Positions 10,454-18,652 of a stretch of DNA of 64,000 bases are shown here, piece by piece; position 1 is the stretch's first letter, and every line of letters begins with the position of its first letter. The notes under the pieces are model-generated. The model was not told the DNA's origin and searched no databases. It saw only the letters and a program-made list of their open reading frames with translations. The translations under genes and the position numbers were made by a program. Origin of the DNA: Burkholderia cepacia (GTDB lineage: Bacteria > Pseudomonadota > Gammaproteobacteria > Burkholderiales > Burkholderiaceae); assembly GCF_001718835.1 (NCBI RefSeq), contig NZ_CP013444.1, forward strand, positions 2,666,001 through 2,730,000. Direction: 5' to 3'.

Positions 10454-10557
10454 CGCCCGTTTCCGCAGTCCAGCCAGCCCCCGCCGCGATGCGCGCCTGC
10501 CGCCAGCCAGCGATCTGCCCGTTTCTTTCAACGCATGTCGCTTGCCTTGCATCGCCC

Positions 10558-11187
10558 ATGAATCACGCCTTTCGCTTCGTTCCCGCCGCTGCGCTCGCCG
10601 GTGCGCTGTTCGCCATGACTGCCTGCGCGTGGAGCCAGGACGTCCCCAACCGGGACGTGGCCGGCACAAACGTGTTCCGTGCCGAGCGGCGCGCGGCGAA
10701 CGGCGTGCGCGTCCCGCGCGACGCGCACGCCGGGCGCTACGCCGCGTCCACGACGCGCGGCCCGTTCGAGACGAACGATACCCGCGAGCTTCGGATGTCC
10801 GGCGGCCGCCTCGTGCCCCGTGCGCCGGACAAGCGCGCCGGCGATTCGCACTGGCCCGCGAACCGCATCACACCCGGCGCGGACGGTCTCGGCCGCCGCG
10901 TGCCCGAGCATGAACGGCGCACGCTCAATTGGGATGCGTATCTGAAGGCCAACGGGACGCCGTACGGCACCGGTCTGCACGCGACGCCGATGTTCCCGCC
11001 GCCGTACCCGCGCATGCCGATGCGTCCATACGGCCGCGCGCACGGGCTCCCCGGCGTGCCGAATCCGTACGACCCGTCGGTGCCGCAGCCCGAGACGCGC
11101 GCGTTCTACGACAACGGTGCCGGCACGCGCTGCACGGCGACGGGTGGTGCGGGGACGCCGCGATCGTCGTGCGATCTCCGGTGGTGA
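10558..11187 (+). CDS. Secreted protein of unknown function, Arg/Pro/Gly-rich
   Basis: A 209-residue protein. I chose the ATG at 10558 because it gives a clean signal peptide (MNHAFRFVPAAALAGALFAM, then TACAWSQ); the frame is open upstream but without a signal-like sequence. A Cys at TAC could be a lipobox-like site. The mature part is disordered in appearance, rich in Arg, Pro and Gly, with a cluster of aromatic-proline motifs (MFPPPYPRMPMRPYGR) near 145-160 and paired Cys near the C-terminus. No family recognised; codon use is normal for the genome. Confidence 0.6.
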   Translation: MNHAFRFVPAAALAGALFAMTACAWSQDVPNRDVAGTNVFRAERRAANGVRVPRDAHAGRYAASTTRGPFETNDTRELRMSGGRLVPRAPDKRAGDSHWPANRITPGADGLGRRVPEHERRTLNWDAYLKANGTPYGTGLHATPMFPPPYPRMPMRPYGRAHGLPGVPNPYDPSVPQPETRAFYDNGAGTRCTATGGAGTPRSSCDLRW

Positions 11188-11226
11188 TGACTCGCGCGGC
11201 GCACGTTCTACGACGGCCGGTCCTGC

Positions 11227-11685
11227 TCAGACGAAAAAGTCGCCGCCGGCAGACGAGACGATCAACCGCGCGTCAGGGATCGGCGTGTCGAAGCCGATGT
11301 CGGCCACAAAGAAAAACGATACGCCCATCCCCCACACGACGGTGTGTGGCGCTGCCAGATCGAACGTATTCGCATTATCGAGTTCAGTCCGGTGCTCGCC
11401 CGACAGCAGCAGGTTGTTGAATTCCTGCACCTTGCCCGAGCCGTCGTAGATATGGACATTGCGGATGCTGCCAGAGGTGGCCGAGAACATGAGAAACAGG
11501 CGCTGCACCTTCGAGCGCACATCGCCGACGATAACGGGCGTGGCTAGCGGAATGTGAAACCAGCTGCTTTGGCCGGGCTTTATCGCCATGTCTGCGCCCC
11601 AGCCGAAATGCCCGACGCGGTCAAGGCTGCCCGGGTTCTCGACTGTCAGCGCGTTACCGTGAATCCAACTCGCATGAAGAGCCAT
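11227..11685 (-). CDS. Unknown protein, MALHASW family (possibly DUF6623)
   Basis: A 152-residue protein with no signal peptide and mostly beta-strand character. The N-terminus MALHASWIHGNALTVENP and the central SSWFHIPLATPVIV recall a small family annotated DUF6623, but that is from memory and not checked. A good ribosome site (GAGGTGA) precedes the ATG at 11683-11685. It stands alone, behind a 200-base AT-rich region that probably holds its promoter. Function is unknown. Confidence 0.65.
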   Translation of the reverse strand: MALHASWIHGNALTVENPGSLDRVGHFGWGADMAIKPGQSSWFHIPLATPVIVGDVRSKVQRLFLMFSATSGSIRNVHIYDGSGKVQEFNNLLLSGEHRTELDNANTFDLAAPHTVVWGMGVSFFFVADIGFDTPIPDARLIVSSAGGDFFV

Positions 11686-11689
11686 GTCG

Positions 11690-11886
11690 TGTCACCTCGT
11701 CTTGTATTCATTTAATTGAGATAAACAGTAGTGGCTACGCACAGCCAATACAGTCAGCATTTTCCCGAATCAAAAATTCAATGTTTCAGGCATTATTTTT
11801 GCCGAAATCTTTTATCGCCATTCCGAAACAATTACGCGATTCGAAATTATCGATTTAATATCATCACCGAACGCCATATTAAAACC
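11690..11886. other. AT-rich intergenic island
   Basis: About 200 bases between the unknown gene at 11227-11685 and yfiB, with far lower GC than the surroundings and many A/T runs. No open frame. It probably carries the promoter of the minus-strand gene at 11685 and may bind an H-NS-like silencer; both are inference. Confidence 0.5.
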
Positions 11887-12399
11887 TCACCTCGGCGAAA
11901 CCACGATGGCCGCCCGCCGGTTCTGCGCGCGGCCCGCCGGTGTCCGGTTGTCGCCCACCGGGTCGAGCTTCCCTTTCCCGACGACCGCGATGCGCTTCGG
12001 ATCGAGCCCGATATCGACGAGCTCGATCGCCACCACCTCGGCACGACGCCTGGACAATTCCACGTTATATGCATCCGCCCCCTCGTCGTCCGAGTAACCA
12101 TAGACCCGCACCCCGTTGATCCCGGCCGAATGGAGCGTGCGTCCGATCCGCTCGACGATCCGCCGCACATCGGGCTTGAGGTTGTAGCGATCGAAATCGA
12201 ACAGGATCGGTCCGGTCGAACCGAATTCGAAACCCTGCTGGGTTTCCTGGAAACCGGCCGACTTGAGCGCCGTGACCTGCGTCTGCGTCAGCCCGCGATG
12301 AAGCGGCGGCGTCTTGCAACCGCCCAGCACCATGCACAGCAGCAGCGCGCCGCCGATGCACATCCGCCCAATGCTCACAGGAAACGGGTTTTCCATCAT
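11887..12399 (-). CDS. yfiB: OmpA-family outer membrane lipoprotein YfiB
   Basis: A 170-residue lipoprotein: lipobox LGGC (Cys28), then a linker and an OmpA-like peptidoglycan-binding domain (about 63-168) with LFDFDRYNLKPD, the GYSDDEGADAYN loop and LSRRRAEVVAIEL. In Pseudomonas aeruginosa YfiB sits in the outer membrane, binds peptidoglycan and sequesters YfiR, which frees the cyclase YfiN. The QGFEF stretch ahead of the domain corresponds to the YfiR-contact region. It is the last gene of yfiR-yfiN-yfiB, 84 bases after yfiN. Either of two adjacent ATGs could be the start. Confidence 0.85.
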   Translation of the reverse strand: MMENPFPVSIGRMCIGGALLLCMVLGGCKTPPLHRGLTQTQVTALKSAGFQETQQGFEFGSTGPILFDFDRYNLKPDVRRIVERIGRTLHSAGINGVRVYGYSDDEGADAYNVELSRRRAEVVAIELVDIGLDPKRIAVVGKGKLDPVGDNRTPAGRAQNRRAAIVVSPR

Positions 12400-12483
12400 C
12401 GCATCCCCTTAAAACGCGCCCGCCATGCACGCACGGTTTCAAACCGCTGCGACAACCCCGCCCTCTGCACGACGCGATAACCC

Positions 12484-13752
12484 TCAAGCCGGCCCGGCGA
12501 CCCCTTCAGCCAACTGCCACGACCCCGGCCGGGCGCGCTTGGCCCGGTACATCGCCGCATCCGCCGCGCGCAGCAAACCGCTCGCGTCCGACGCGTGGTC
12601 GGGATACAGCGCTACGCCGGCACTCATCATGGTGGCCACCCTGCGGCCGTCGGACAGCTCGATCGACGGCGCCATGCCGGACAATATCTCGTCGGCGATC
12701 CGGACGACACTGTCCGCTTCGGGCACTGCCGCCAGCATCACCGCAAATTCGTCGCCGCCGAGGCGGGCGACCAGATCGGTCTCGCGCACCTGCGTGCGCA
12801 GCCGCGACGCGACGCCGATCAGCACCGCGTCGCCGGCATCGTGACCGAGACAATCGTTGATCTCCTTGAAGCGGTCGCAGTCGAGATACAGGATCGCGAC
12901 CCGCTGGCCCGTCGCATTCGCGTCGCCGAGCGCGCGCGCCAGGCGCGACTCGAACTGCGCGCGATTGGGCAGCCCGGTGAGCGCATCGTGCGTCGCCTTG
13001 TGTTCGAGCGACGCGTTTTCGTCGCGCAGCGTGTTCTGCCAGTCTTCGAATTCGTCGAGCAGCGCATTGAAGTCGTCGCCGAGCTCGTTCAGTTCCGCGA
13101 TCGCCGCCGGCTCGACGCGCCGCGCGAATGCCCGCTCGCGCCGCACCGCGTGCGCGACGCCGGCAAGCGCACGCAGCGGCGCGACGATATTGCGCAGCAG
13201 GCGTTTCGAGCTCACGTAGGCGCCGAACACACTGACGGCCAGGCAGCCGAGAATGCCGCCGATGCCGCCGAGCAGGAAGCCGAAGAACTGGTGCCCGCGG
13301 CCGCGCACGACGACCTGCCCGACGACGATGCCGTCGTGCACGACCGGAATGGTCACCGGCCCAGGCAGCGCGACGTCGGCCACGATGCGCTCGAGCCGCG
13401 CGATCCCGTTGCCGGCCGGCAACTGCCACGTCGCGAACGGCTGGCCGTTGCTGTCGGTGACGACGACCTGCGCGACGTCTTCCTCGCTCGCGATCATCCC
13501 GATCGCCTCGTTCGCCGCGACGCGATCGCCGAACACGAGCGCCGCCTCGACCGTATAACCGAGCGAGCGGGCCAGCAGGTTCAGGTTGTTGCCGGCATAC
13601 GCACGCAATGCGATCACGGCGACCACGATCAACGACACGGCCGCCATCGCGACGGCGACGAACGCGAGGCGCAGGTGCGCGCGGCGCAGCACGCTTTGCA
13701 GCGTGGGTCGCGGCATGCGCGAAGGGGAAACGGGGAGCGCGGACCGTGTCAT
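12484..13752 (-). CDS. yfiN: Membrane diguanylate cyclase YfiN (TpbB-type)
   Basis: A 422-residue inner-membrane cyclase making c-di-GMP from two GTP. One membrane helix lies at about 27-50, a periplasmic PAS-like domain (CHASE8 type) at 51-155, a second helix at 156-178, HAMP at about 179-232 and the GGDEF domain at 255-415. The active motif GGDEF is at 332-336 and a product-inhibition RxxD (RETD) at 323-326, so it should be active and feedback-controlled. Its ATG overlaps the yfiR stop (ATGA). YfiR from the upstream gene holds the periplasmic domain off until envelope stress captures YfiR on YfiB. Confidence 0.9.
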   Translation of the reverse strand: MTRSALPVSPSRMPRPTLQSVLRRAHLRLAFVAVAMAAVSLIVVAVIALRAYAGNNLNLLARSLGYTVEAALVFGDRVAANEAIGMIASEEDVAQVVVTDSNGQPFATWQLPAGNGIARLERIVADVALPGPVTIPVVHDGIVVGQVVVRGRGHQFFGFLLGGIGGILGCLAVSVFGAYVSSKRLLRNIVAPLRALAGVAHAVRRERAFARRVEPAAIAELNELGDDFNALLDEFEDWQNTLRDENASLEHKATHDALTGLPNRAQFESRLARALGDANATGQRVAILYLDCDRFKEINDCLGHDAGDAVLIGVASRLRTQVRETDLVARLGGDEFAVMLAAVPEADSVVRIADEILSGMAPSIELSDGRRVATMMSAGVALYPDHASDASGLLRAADAAMYRAKRARPGSWQLAEGVAGPA

Positions 13753-14447
13753 GGCGTCACCGGCCGCCGCGCAAGGTTGAGCACGTTCGGGTGCACGCGT
13801 ACGCCGCTGCGCGCCACCGCATCGAGATTGATGTCGAACGACACGCGCTCGCCATCGACATTGAGACAGAACATGCCGCCCGCGGTGCAGGACGGATCGT
13901 GCTCCGCGATCGTCAGGACCGGATGGCCGGCCAGCGCGCTCCTGACGCGCGTTCTCTCGTCGTTGTTCAAGGTGCCGAGATACACGACGTCGCACGCGAT
14001 GCCGAGCGACGGATCGTCGAAGCGGACGTGCTGCACGTCGAGCAGCGTCGAGCCGGCCTGCAGCGTATCCGTCAGGCCGCGCGCATAGTCGGGACGGCCG
14101 GTGACGCACAGGTGCAGACGAACGGGCATGGTCGGCCAGCGCGTGAAGCTGACGATGCCGAGCACGACCTGACGCACGGCGGCGTCGAGTGTCGGAATGG
14201 CGGGATCGGCGCGGCTCGCGGCGGCGACGATGCGCACGGTGTCGGCCGAATCGTCCGCACCGGCGGGAGCCCCGGCGAGTACGGCGGGCGCCGCGCCCAG
14301 CACGCAAGCCACCGTGAGCAACGCTTGGCGGCGCAGCGAAGCGGCACGGCCGGGCCGGCCCGTCTTCCGCGCGGCGATCGCCGCCGCGCACGTTGGCGTC
14401 GTTGCCGTCGCAAAACCGGCAGCCGCCGCGCACACTTTCGCATCCAT
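13749..14447 (-). CDS. yfiR: Periplasmic cyclase inhibitor YfiR
   Basis: A periplasmic YfiR-family (DUF4154) protein. The ATG at 14445-14447 gives 232 residues with an Arg-containing lead and hydrophobic core (LLTVACVLGAAPAVLA); an ATG 22 codons further upstream is possible. The domain starts near DAAVRQVVLGIVSFTRW, the usual YfiR entry motif, and shows VYLGTLNN and the Cys pair in DPSCTAGGMFC, expected to form the stabilising disulfide, followed by FDINLDAVARSGV and a conserved C-terminal LNLARR. It represses YfiN. First gene of the operon and coupled to yfiN by ATGA. Confidence 0.87.
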   Translation of the reverse strand: MDAKVCAAAAGFATATTPTCAAAIAARKTGRPGRAASLRRQALLTVACVLGAAPAVLAGAPAGADDSADTVRIVAAASRADPAIPTLDAAVRQVVLGIVSFTRWPTMPVRLHLCVTGRPDYARGLTDTLQAGSTLLDVQHVRFDDPSLGIACDVVYLGTLNNDERTRVRSALAGHPVLTIAEHDPSCTAGGMFCLNVDGERVSFDINLDAVARSGVRVHPNVLNLARRPVTP

Positions 14448-14956
14448 GATGGCAACATCCGCTGGCGTCGCTCCGGCGCTGCCTCCCGCCTCCCTCCGTG
14501 CGCGAGCAGGCACCGTATCACGCGCACGATTGCTTCATCTTAGGTACAAAGTCGCGCGGACGACCAGTGAGAAACACCCGCCCCAAGCGTCGGATAGCAC
14601 GTTGAACAAGTGCGGTGCGCGATTTATACAGGCGAATGCCGGACCCGCCGTCGACCCGGTCCAGACGTCGGCGAATTGTTCAGCGGATTGGACGCCCGTA
14701 TCTGGCGTTCCGCGCCTCGGGACGCACGAGCAAGAATTTCTTTTGTCTCCAACAAAATATCCTCGCTTGTCGTCGTGCACTCCCCACATGACAATCACCC
14801 ATCCGCCGCATGCCTCAGGAGTTCGTTGAATCAGAAACCGGCATCAGCAGGGATGCAAGATAACGGCTTTCCAGATTTTCCCCATACGGCATCGTGAATT
14901 TGGCAAGCCGTCGCGCAATTTCCAACCTGGCAGCAATCCAAAGGAATCCAAAAAAT
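14448..14956. other. Divergent intergenic region between yfiR and ampC
   Basis: About 500 bases that must hold the promoters of the yfi operon (leftwards) and the beta-lactamase (rightwards). I see no ampR gene, no convincing open frame and no recognised operator. Local AT-rich patches near 14735-14770 are promoter-like. Confidence 0.5.
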
Positions 14957-16132
14957 ATGAAGCACGGGATCAAGCGCATCATGGCGGCCGCATTATTTTC
15001 CACGTGTGCAACGGCAACCATCGGCTACGCGGCCAATGATCGTCAGGACACCGTCAAGAGCGTATCGGACAGCGTCGTCTTGCCGATCATGGCGAAATAC
15101 GGCATCCCGGGGATGGCAGTAGGAATCGTTGCAGACGGGCAGACGTACGTTTTCAACTACGGCGTCGCATCGCGGCAATCCCGGCGGCCCGTCACGCGCG
15201 ATACGCTGTTCGAGATCGGGTCCGTCAGCAAGACGTTCACCGCAACGCTTGCATCCTGGGCGCAAGTCACCGGCCATCTTTCGATGACGGACAAGGCCGG
15301 AAAGTACCTGCCGAACCTGCAAGGCAGCCCGTTCGGCAACGTCACCCTCGTTGAACTCGGCACACACACGCCTGGCGGAGTGCCTTTGCAGGTTCCAGGC
15401 AACATCCGGAACGAAGATCAGTTGATGCGGTATCTGAAGGACTGGCGACCCACCTACTCGCCGGGCGCCTATCGAACCTATTCCAACGTGAGCATCGGGA
15501 CGCTTGGCCTGATTACGGCGACCAGCATGGGGCAGCAGGACTTCGCCGTGCCGTTGTCCCGTCATCTGCTATCGCCGCTGGGGATGAAGAGCAGCTACGT
15601 CGACGTGCCGCGCTCGCGTATGGCCGATTACGCACAAGGCTATACAAAGGACGGCGCGCCGACCAGGATGACCACCGACGTGTTGTCTTCGAAGACGTAC
15701 GGGATCAAGACGACCGCCGCCGACCTGCTTCGTTTCGTGCAAGCCAACATGGGCGAAGTCAAGCTGGACAAACCGCTTCAGCAGGCAATCACCGACACGC
15801 ACACCGGCTACTTCAACGCAGGTCCGATGACCCAGGACCTGATCTGGGAGCAGTATCCGTATCCGGTCGCATTGAAGACGCTGACCGAAGGCAATTCCTT
15901 GTCGATGGCACTCAATGCAATGCCGGTCGAGGAGATCAAGCCCCCTCGAGCGCCTCAGCAGCAGGTCTGGATCAACAAGACCGGTTCGACCGACGGGTTT
16001 GGCGCATACGTGGCTTTCGTTCCTGCCCGGCACATGGGCATCGTCATCCTGGCCAACCGGCACTACCCGAACGAGGAACGGGTCACGGCCGCGTACCGGA
16101 TCCTGACGTCGCTTGGCCTTGACGGTCGATAA
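14957..16132 (+). CDS. ampC: Class C beta-lactamase or related serine hydrolase
   Basis: A 391-residue periplasmic serine enzyme, the right length for AmpC. The ATG at 14957 has AAGGA 9 bases upstream and gives a signal peptide ending GYAA; a GTG 21 codons earlier is less likely. Catalytic motifs are complete: SVSK at 89-92, YSN at 175-177 and KTG at 341-343. The segment usually reading HTSGLP is HTPGGVP here, a departure in a well-conserved loop. No ampR regulator lies next to it, so induction through the usual partner is not obvious. It hydrolyses beta-lactams, probably cephalosporins, or could be a peptidase relative. Confidence 0.88.
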   Translation: MKHGIKRIMAAALFSTCATATIGYAANDRQDTVKSVSDSVVLPIMAKYGIPGMAVGIVADGQTYVFNYGVASRQSRRPVTRDTLFEIGSVSKTFTATLASWAQVTGHLSMTDKAGKYLPNLQGSPFGNVTLVELGTHTPGGVPLQVPGNIRNEDQLMRYLKDWRPTYSPGAYRTYSNVSIGTLGLITATSMGQQDFAVPLSRHLLSPLGMKSSYVDVPRSRMADYAQGYTKDGAPTRMTTDVLSSKTYGIKTTAADLLRFVQANMGEVKLDKPLQQAITDTHTGYFNAGPMTQDLIWEQYPYPVALKTLTEGNSLSMALNAMPVEEIKPPRAPQQQVWINKTGSTDGFGAYVAFVPARHMGIVILANRHYPNEERVTAAYRILTSLGLDGR

Positions 16133-16180
16133 GCGCACACCCCGAATATACTGTCCCGTTTCTTCTCGACGTTTGCCGCC

Positions 16181-16894
16181 GTGTACTACTGGAACCAGCA
16201 CAATTTCGAAGGGCTCTTGAAGCTGGCGGAAGCGTTCGATGCACGCCCCGAACTGAAGCCGCTCGCGGACTATTGCCGCTTCCGCGAGCAAGGGCTGCGT
16301 CGATATGCATTCGCCGCGCTCGAACGCTTTCTCGACGCTTCGCGCTCGTTTGACAGCACGACGGCCCGGCGCGCCGCCATCGACATCCTCGAGGCCAATG
16401 CGCGGACTTCGGAAGCGCATCAGTTCCTCGCGCAACCGCTGACGGCCCGATTCCTGCTGCCGACGTTGCAGACGTGGATGCACGAGGAGCCGGATGCGAA
16501 CCTGCCGGTCCGGTGGCTTGGCATCCTCGAGCGCGACGATGCACTGCTGGCCGGCGCGCTCGCGATGTGCCCCGACGACGCGCCGGTCCGGAAAATGCTG
16601 ATCGGGCATGCGCTCGACTCCGTCGACTTCGCGACCCATCATCTCGACGAGTCGCGCTTCATCGGCAGCGTCGATCACGTGCTTGAAAGTCTGGATCGCG
16701 CAAGGCGCCTCATCGCCGATGCGCCGGATGCCGCCGCGTTCGCTCGCCTCGCGTCGGAAGTGGACCATTTCGCCCAACTCGTAGCGGACTGGCAAGCGTG
16801 GTCACGGAATCCGGTCGGCTCGTTTCCCGAATGGTGCGCGGCGCAAGGGCGGGATTATCGATACGCGGTCAAGATCTATTACAGCAAGTCGTGA
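16181..16894 (+). CDS. Protein of unknown function, helical, start uncertain
   Basis: At least 237 residues from a GTG at 16181. The protein is almost wholly helical with regularly spaced Leu/Ala and Arg, suggesting a helical-repeat or TPR-like scaffold, and ends RYAVKIYYSKS. The frame runs open back to the ampC stop at 16130 and the codons before the GTG read ILSRFFSTFAA, which looks like genuine N-terminal sequence; ATA at 16148 sits where an ATG would be expected. The real start may be CTG 16151 or the start codon may be lost. No ribosome site is seen. No family recognised. Confidence 0.6.
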   Translation: MYYWNQHNFEGLLKLAEAFDARPELKPLADYCRFREQGLRRYAFAALERFLDASRSFDSTTARRAAIDILEANARTSEAHQFLAQPLTARFLLPTLQTWMHEEPDANLPVRWLGILERDDALLAGALAMCPDDAPVRKMLIGHALDSVDFATHHLDESRFIGSVDHVLESLDRARRLIADAPDAAAFARLASEVDHFAQLVADWQAWSRNPVGSFPEWCAAQGRDYRYAVKIYYSKS

Positions 16895-17019
16895 TGCGGC
16901 GTTGTCTGGATTGTGCCGGCCCGCTGTCACTCATCGATGAAGACGGCTATTGAGCTTCCCCTGAAATTTCGCCTTCCAGCAGGTCGTGTATAAACTCGAA
17001 CCGAGGCGCGCCCCGCCGG

Positions 17020-17598
17020 TCAGGGTGCGCTGCCGAGTTGCGCGCACGCGCTCGCGGCCATTTCCGGTCCCTGCACCGCGAGGATCTGCCACACGCCAAC
17101 GCTAACGCGCTGACGCTCCTCTGTCGACGTAGCGGCAAGCAAGGCATCAACTCGCGGCGCCACATCCGGCGCCTGTTGCTTCAGGAACGCATGGTGGCGC
17201 GCACGGGACGCCGGCTCCGACTCGTATACGTCACACATACGAACCATGCCGGCGAGGCCGGCCAGATCATCGTCCTTGTCTATCGGGGCTGACGAAACCA
17301 GCGCGAACCCCTTCTGCTCCGCCACTGGCAGTTTTCTGTACGCAGCTTCTTGGATTCGCCCGGCGGAAGATGGCGGCAGACCACCAAAGGCTGCGACCAC
17401 ACGACTCCCAGCAGCAATCATGTCGTTTTGGCACGTGCCCTTCTCCGTTGCCGCAACGTACGAGCAAAACGAAACCGACGTCTTGTAGACGACGTCGCTC
17501 ATGTGCGATACCTCGTCTGCCGTCGCATGGGCTGCACCGGCACAAAATAGAAGCAGGGATAAAGGCATCAATGTGCCTGTGAAGCGATGTGCTTTCAT
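17020..17598 (-). CDS. Exported protein of unknown function
   Basis: A 192-residue protein with a clear signal peptide (MKAHRFTGTLMPLSLLLFCAG, cleavage after AHA) and a good ribosome site (GAGGA) before the ATG. The mature protein is helical with four cysteines (FCSYVA, GTCQND, RMCDVY, SACAQL), probably two disulfides. It lies alone next to the insertion-sequence scar at 17636. I do not recognise a family; a periplasmic chaperone or immunity-like protein next to a former VgrG locus is possible but speculative. Confidence 0.65.
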   Translation of the reverse strand: MKAHRFTGTLMPLSLLLFCAGAAHATADEVSHMSDVVYKTSVSFCSYVAATEKGTCQNDMIAAGSRVVAAFGGLPPSSAGRIQEAAYRKLPVAEQKGFALVSSAPIDKDDDLAGLAGMVRMCDVYESEPASRARHHAFLKQQAPDVAPRVDALLAATSTEERQRVSVGVWQILAVQGPEMAASACAQLGSAP

Positions 17599-17635
17599 GT
17601 CGTTGTTTTCCTCATTGTCAACGCCGATTTAAATC

Positions 17636-17822
17636 GGACCCACTTTCCGGCGAATCGCCGAAGTAAAACTGGCCCACCCGGGCTCCTGTCACGCGGCTGC
17701 CTTCGCGCCCGCCCGCGTGCTCGTTTGTCCTGCTTTGCGCTTGTCCTTCAAGCGGTAGCTCTCACCGCTGATTTGCACGATGTGCGCGTGATGCAGCAGC
17801 CTGTCGAGCATCGCGGCCGTTA
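17636..17822 (-). mobile_element. IS21-family remnant: tail of istB plus terminal repeats
   Basis: The minus strand encodes the C-terminal ~45 residues of an IstB helper ATPase (AMLDRLLHHAHIVQISGESYRLKDKRKAGQ), stop at 17689-17691. Beyond it come repeated GGCCCA and GTGGGTCC blocks (17636-17688), as expected for the multiple terminal repeats of IS21 elements. The transposase istA and most of istB are missing. The outer edge overlaps a 14-base palindrome CCGATTTAAATCGG (17624-17637). The inner edge is fused to a VgrG fragment. Confidence 0.75.
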
Positions 17823-18365
17823 TCCGAACAGCCCCTCGCTCTCGAACAGGCGGTGCATGAAGTTCCAGTCCGTCTCGCTTTGCCGGGTGTACGAGCGATT
17901 CGGCAACGGCTGAGATAGCGTGAATCGAAACCGGCCTCGAGCCTCGGGATGCTGGTTCAACACATCGGACACGATGTCCTCGACCGCCTTGTCGGTCCAG
18001 ATTCTTTGATCCCGTCGAAACTTCAGTACGTGCATCCACGCTTGCAGCGTGATCTGATACGTTGTGAGACTGCCATCGGCGCCCAACCGACGCGCGGTAT
18101 GGACATAGCCGTGGATTGAGCGATAGCCGCCGCTTGCCTGCTGGATCCAGAGGGTAACGGGCTGGGCGATGAGCTCCTTCAGCTCGATCGTGCTGTCAAG
18201 CGACACGACATCCAGCGTAAAAATGTAGTCCCGACCGATCGTCGAATGACCGACCGCCCGTTGCACGACCAGGGCGTTCGGTCCCAGCGGCGTGTCGAGC
18301 TTCAACAACCGGTCCTGCTGAATCAGGCCGCCGCGCAATGCGGCAGCCAGGTTCTGCACGTTCAT
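17820..18365 (-). pseudogene. VgrG N-terminal fragment (type VI secretion spike)
   Basis: About 180 residues from the ATG at 18363-18365 (AGG ribosome site 6 bases upstream) match the start of VgrG spike proteins: ALVVQRAVGHSTIGRDYIFT, a GYVHTARRLGADG strand and WNFMHRLFESEGLF. In intact VgrG the last motif continues into the gp27-like domain; here it ends at the IS21 remnant with a stop two codons later. The gp5 needle, any effector domain and the partner genes are gone. The product is non-functional. Confidence 0.85.
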
Positions 18366-18381
18366 TGTTAGCCTTTCGTTT

Positions 18382-18462
18382 TTATGCGTGTGCGTCATCC
18401 TCCTGAAGCGGCCGCAGGTTCAGGCGGGCGGTGGTCAGCGTGACGGGCTCGAACAACGACAT
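18382..18462 (-). pseudogene. GNAT acetyltransferase N-terminal fragment
   Basis: Twenty-six codons starting ATG 18460-18462 (MSLFEPVTLTTARLNLRPLQ, then EDDAHA) match the opening of RimJ/RimL-type acetyltransferases, where LTTARLxLRPLxxxD is the first strand. The frame then stops and the VgrG fragment begins 16 bases further on. The gene was evidently interrupted when the VgrG segment arrived. Confidence 0.6.
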
Positions 18463-18652
18463 GGCGGTGGGCAGGCAGGAAAAATGGCGGCCCATTAGAA
18501 CATCGGGGCCGCCGGCCGACAACTGTATGAAGAAACAGTATCGGCATCCGCTATCGGGCACACTTGGCCCTCCGCCCCGGTCCCGGGTATGCTTGATCGC
18601 CACACGGGCTCTTCGCCCCCCGTCTTCCGACCACTCGCTTCAGCAAACATCG

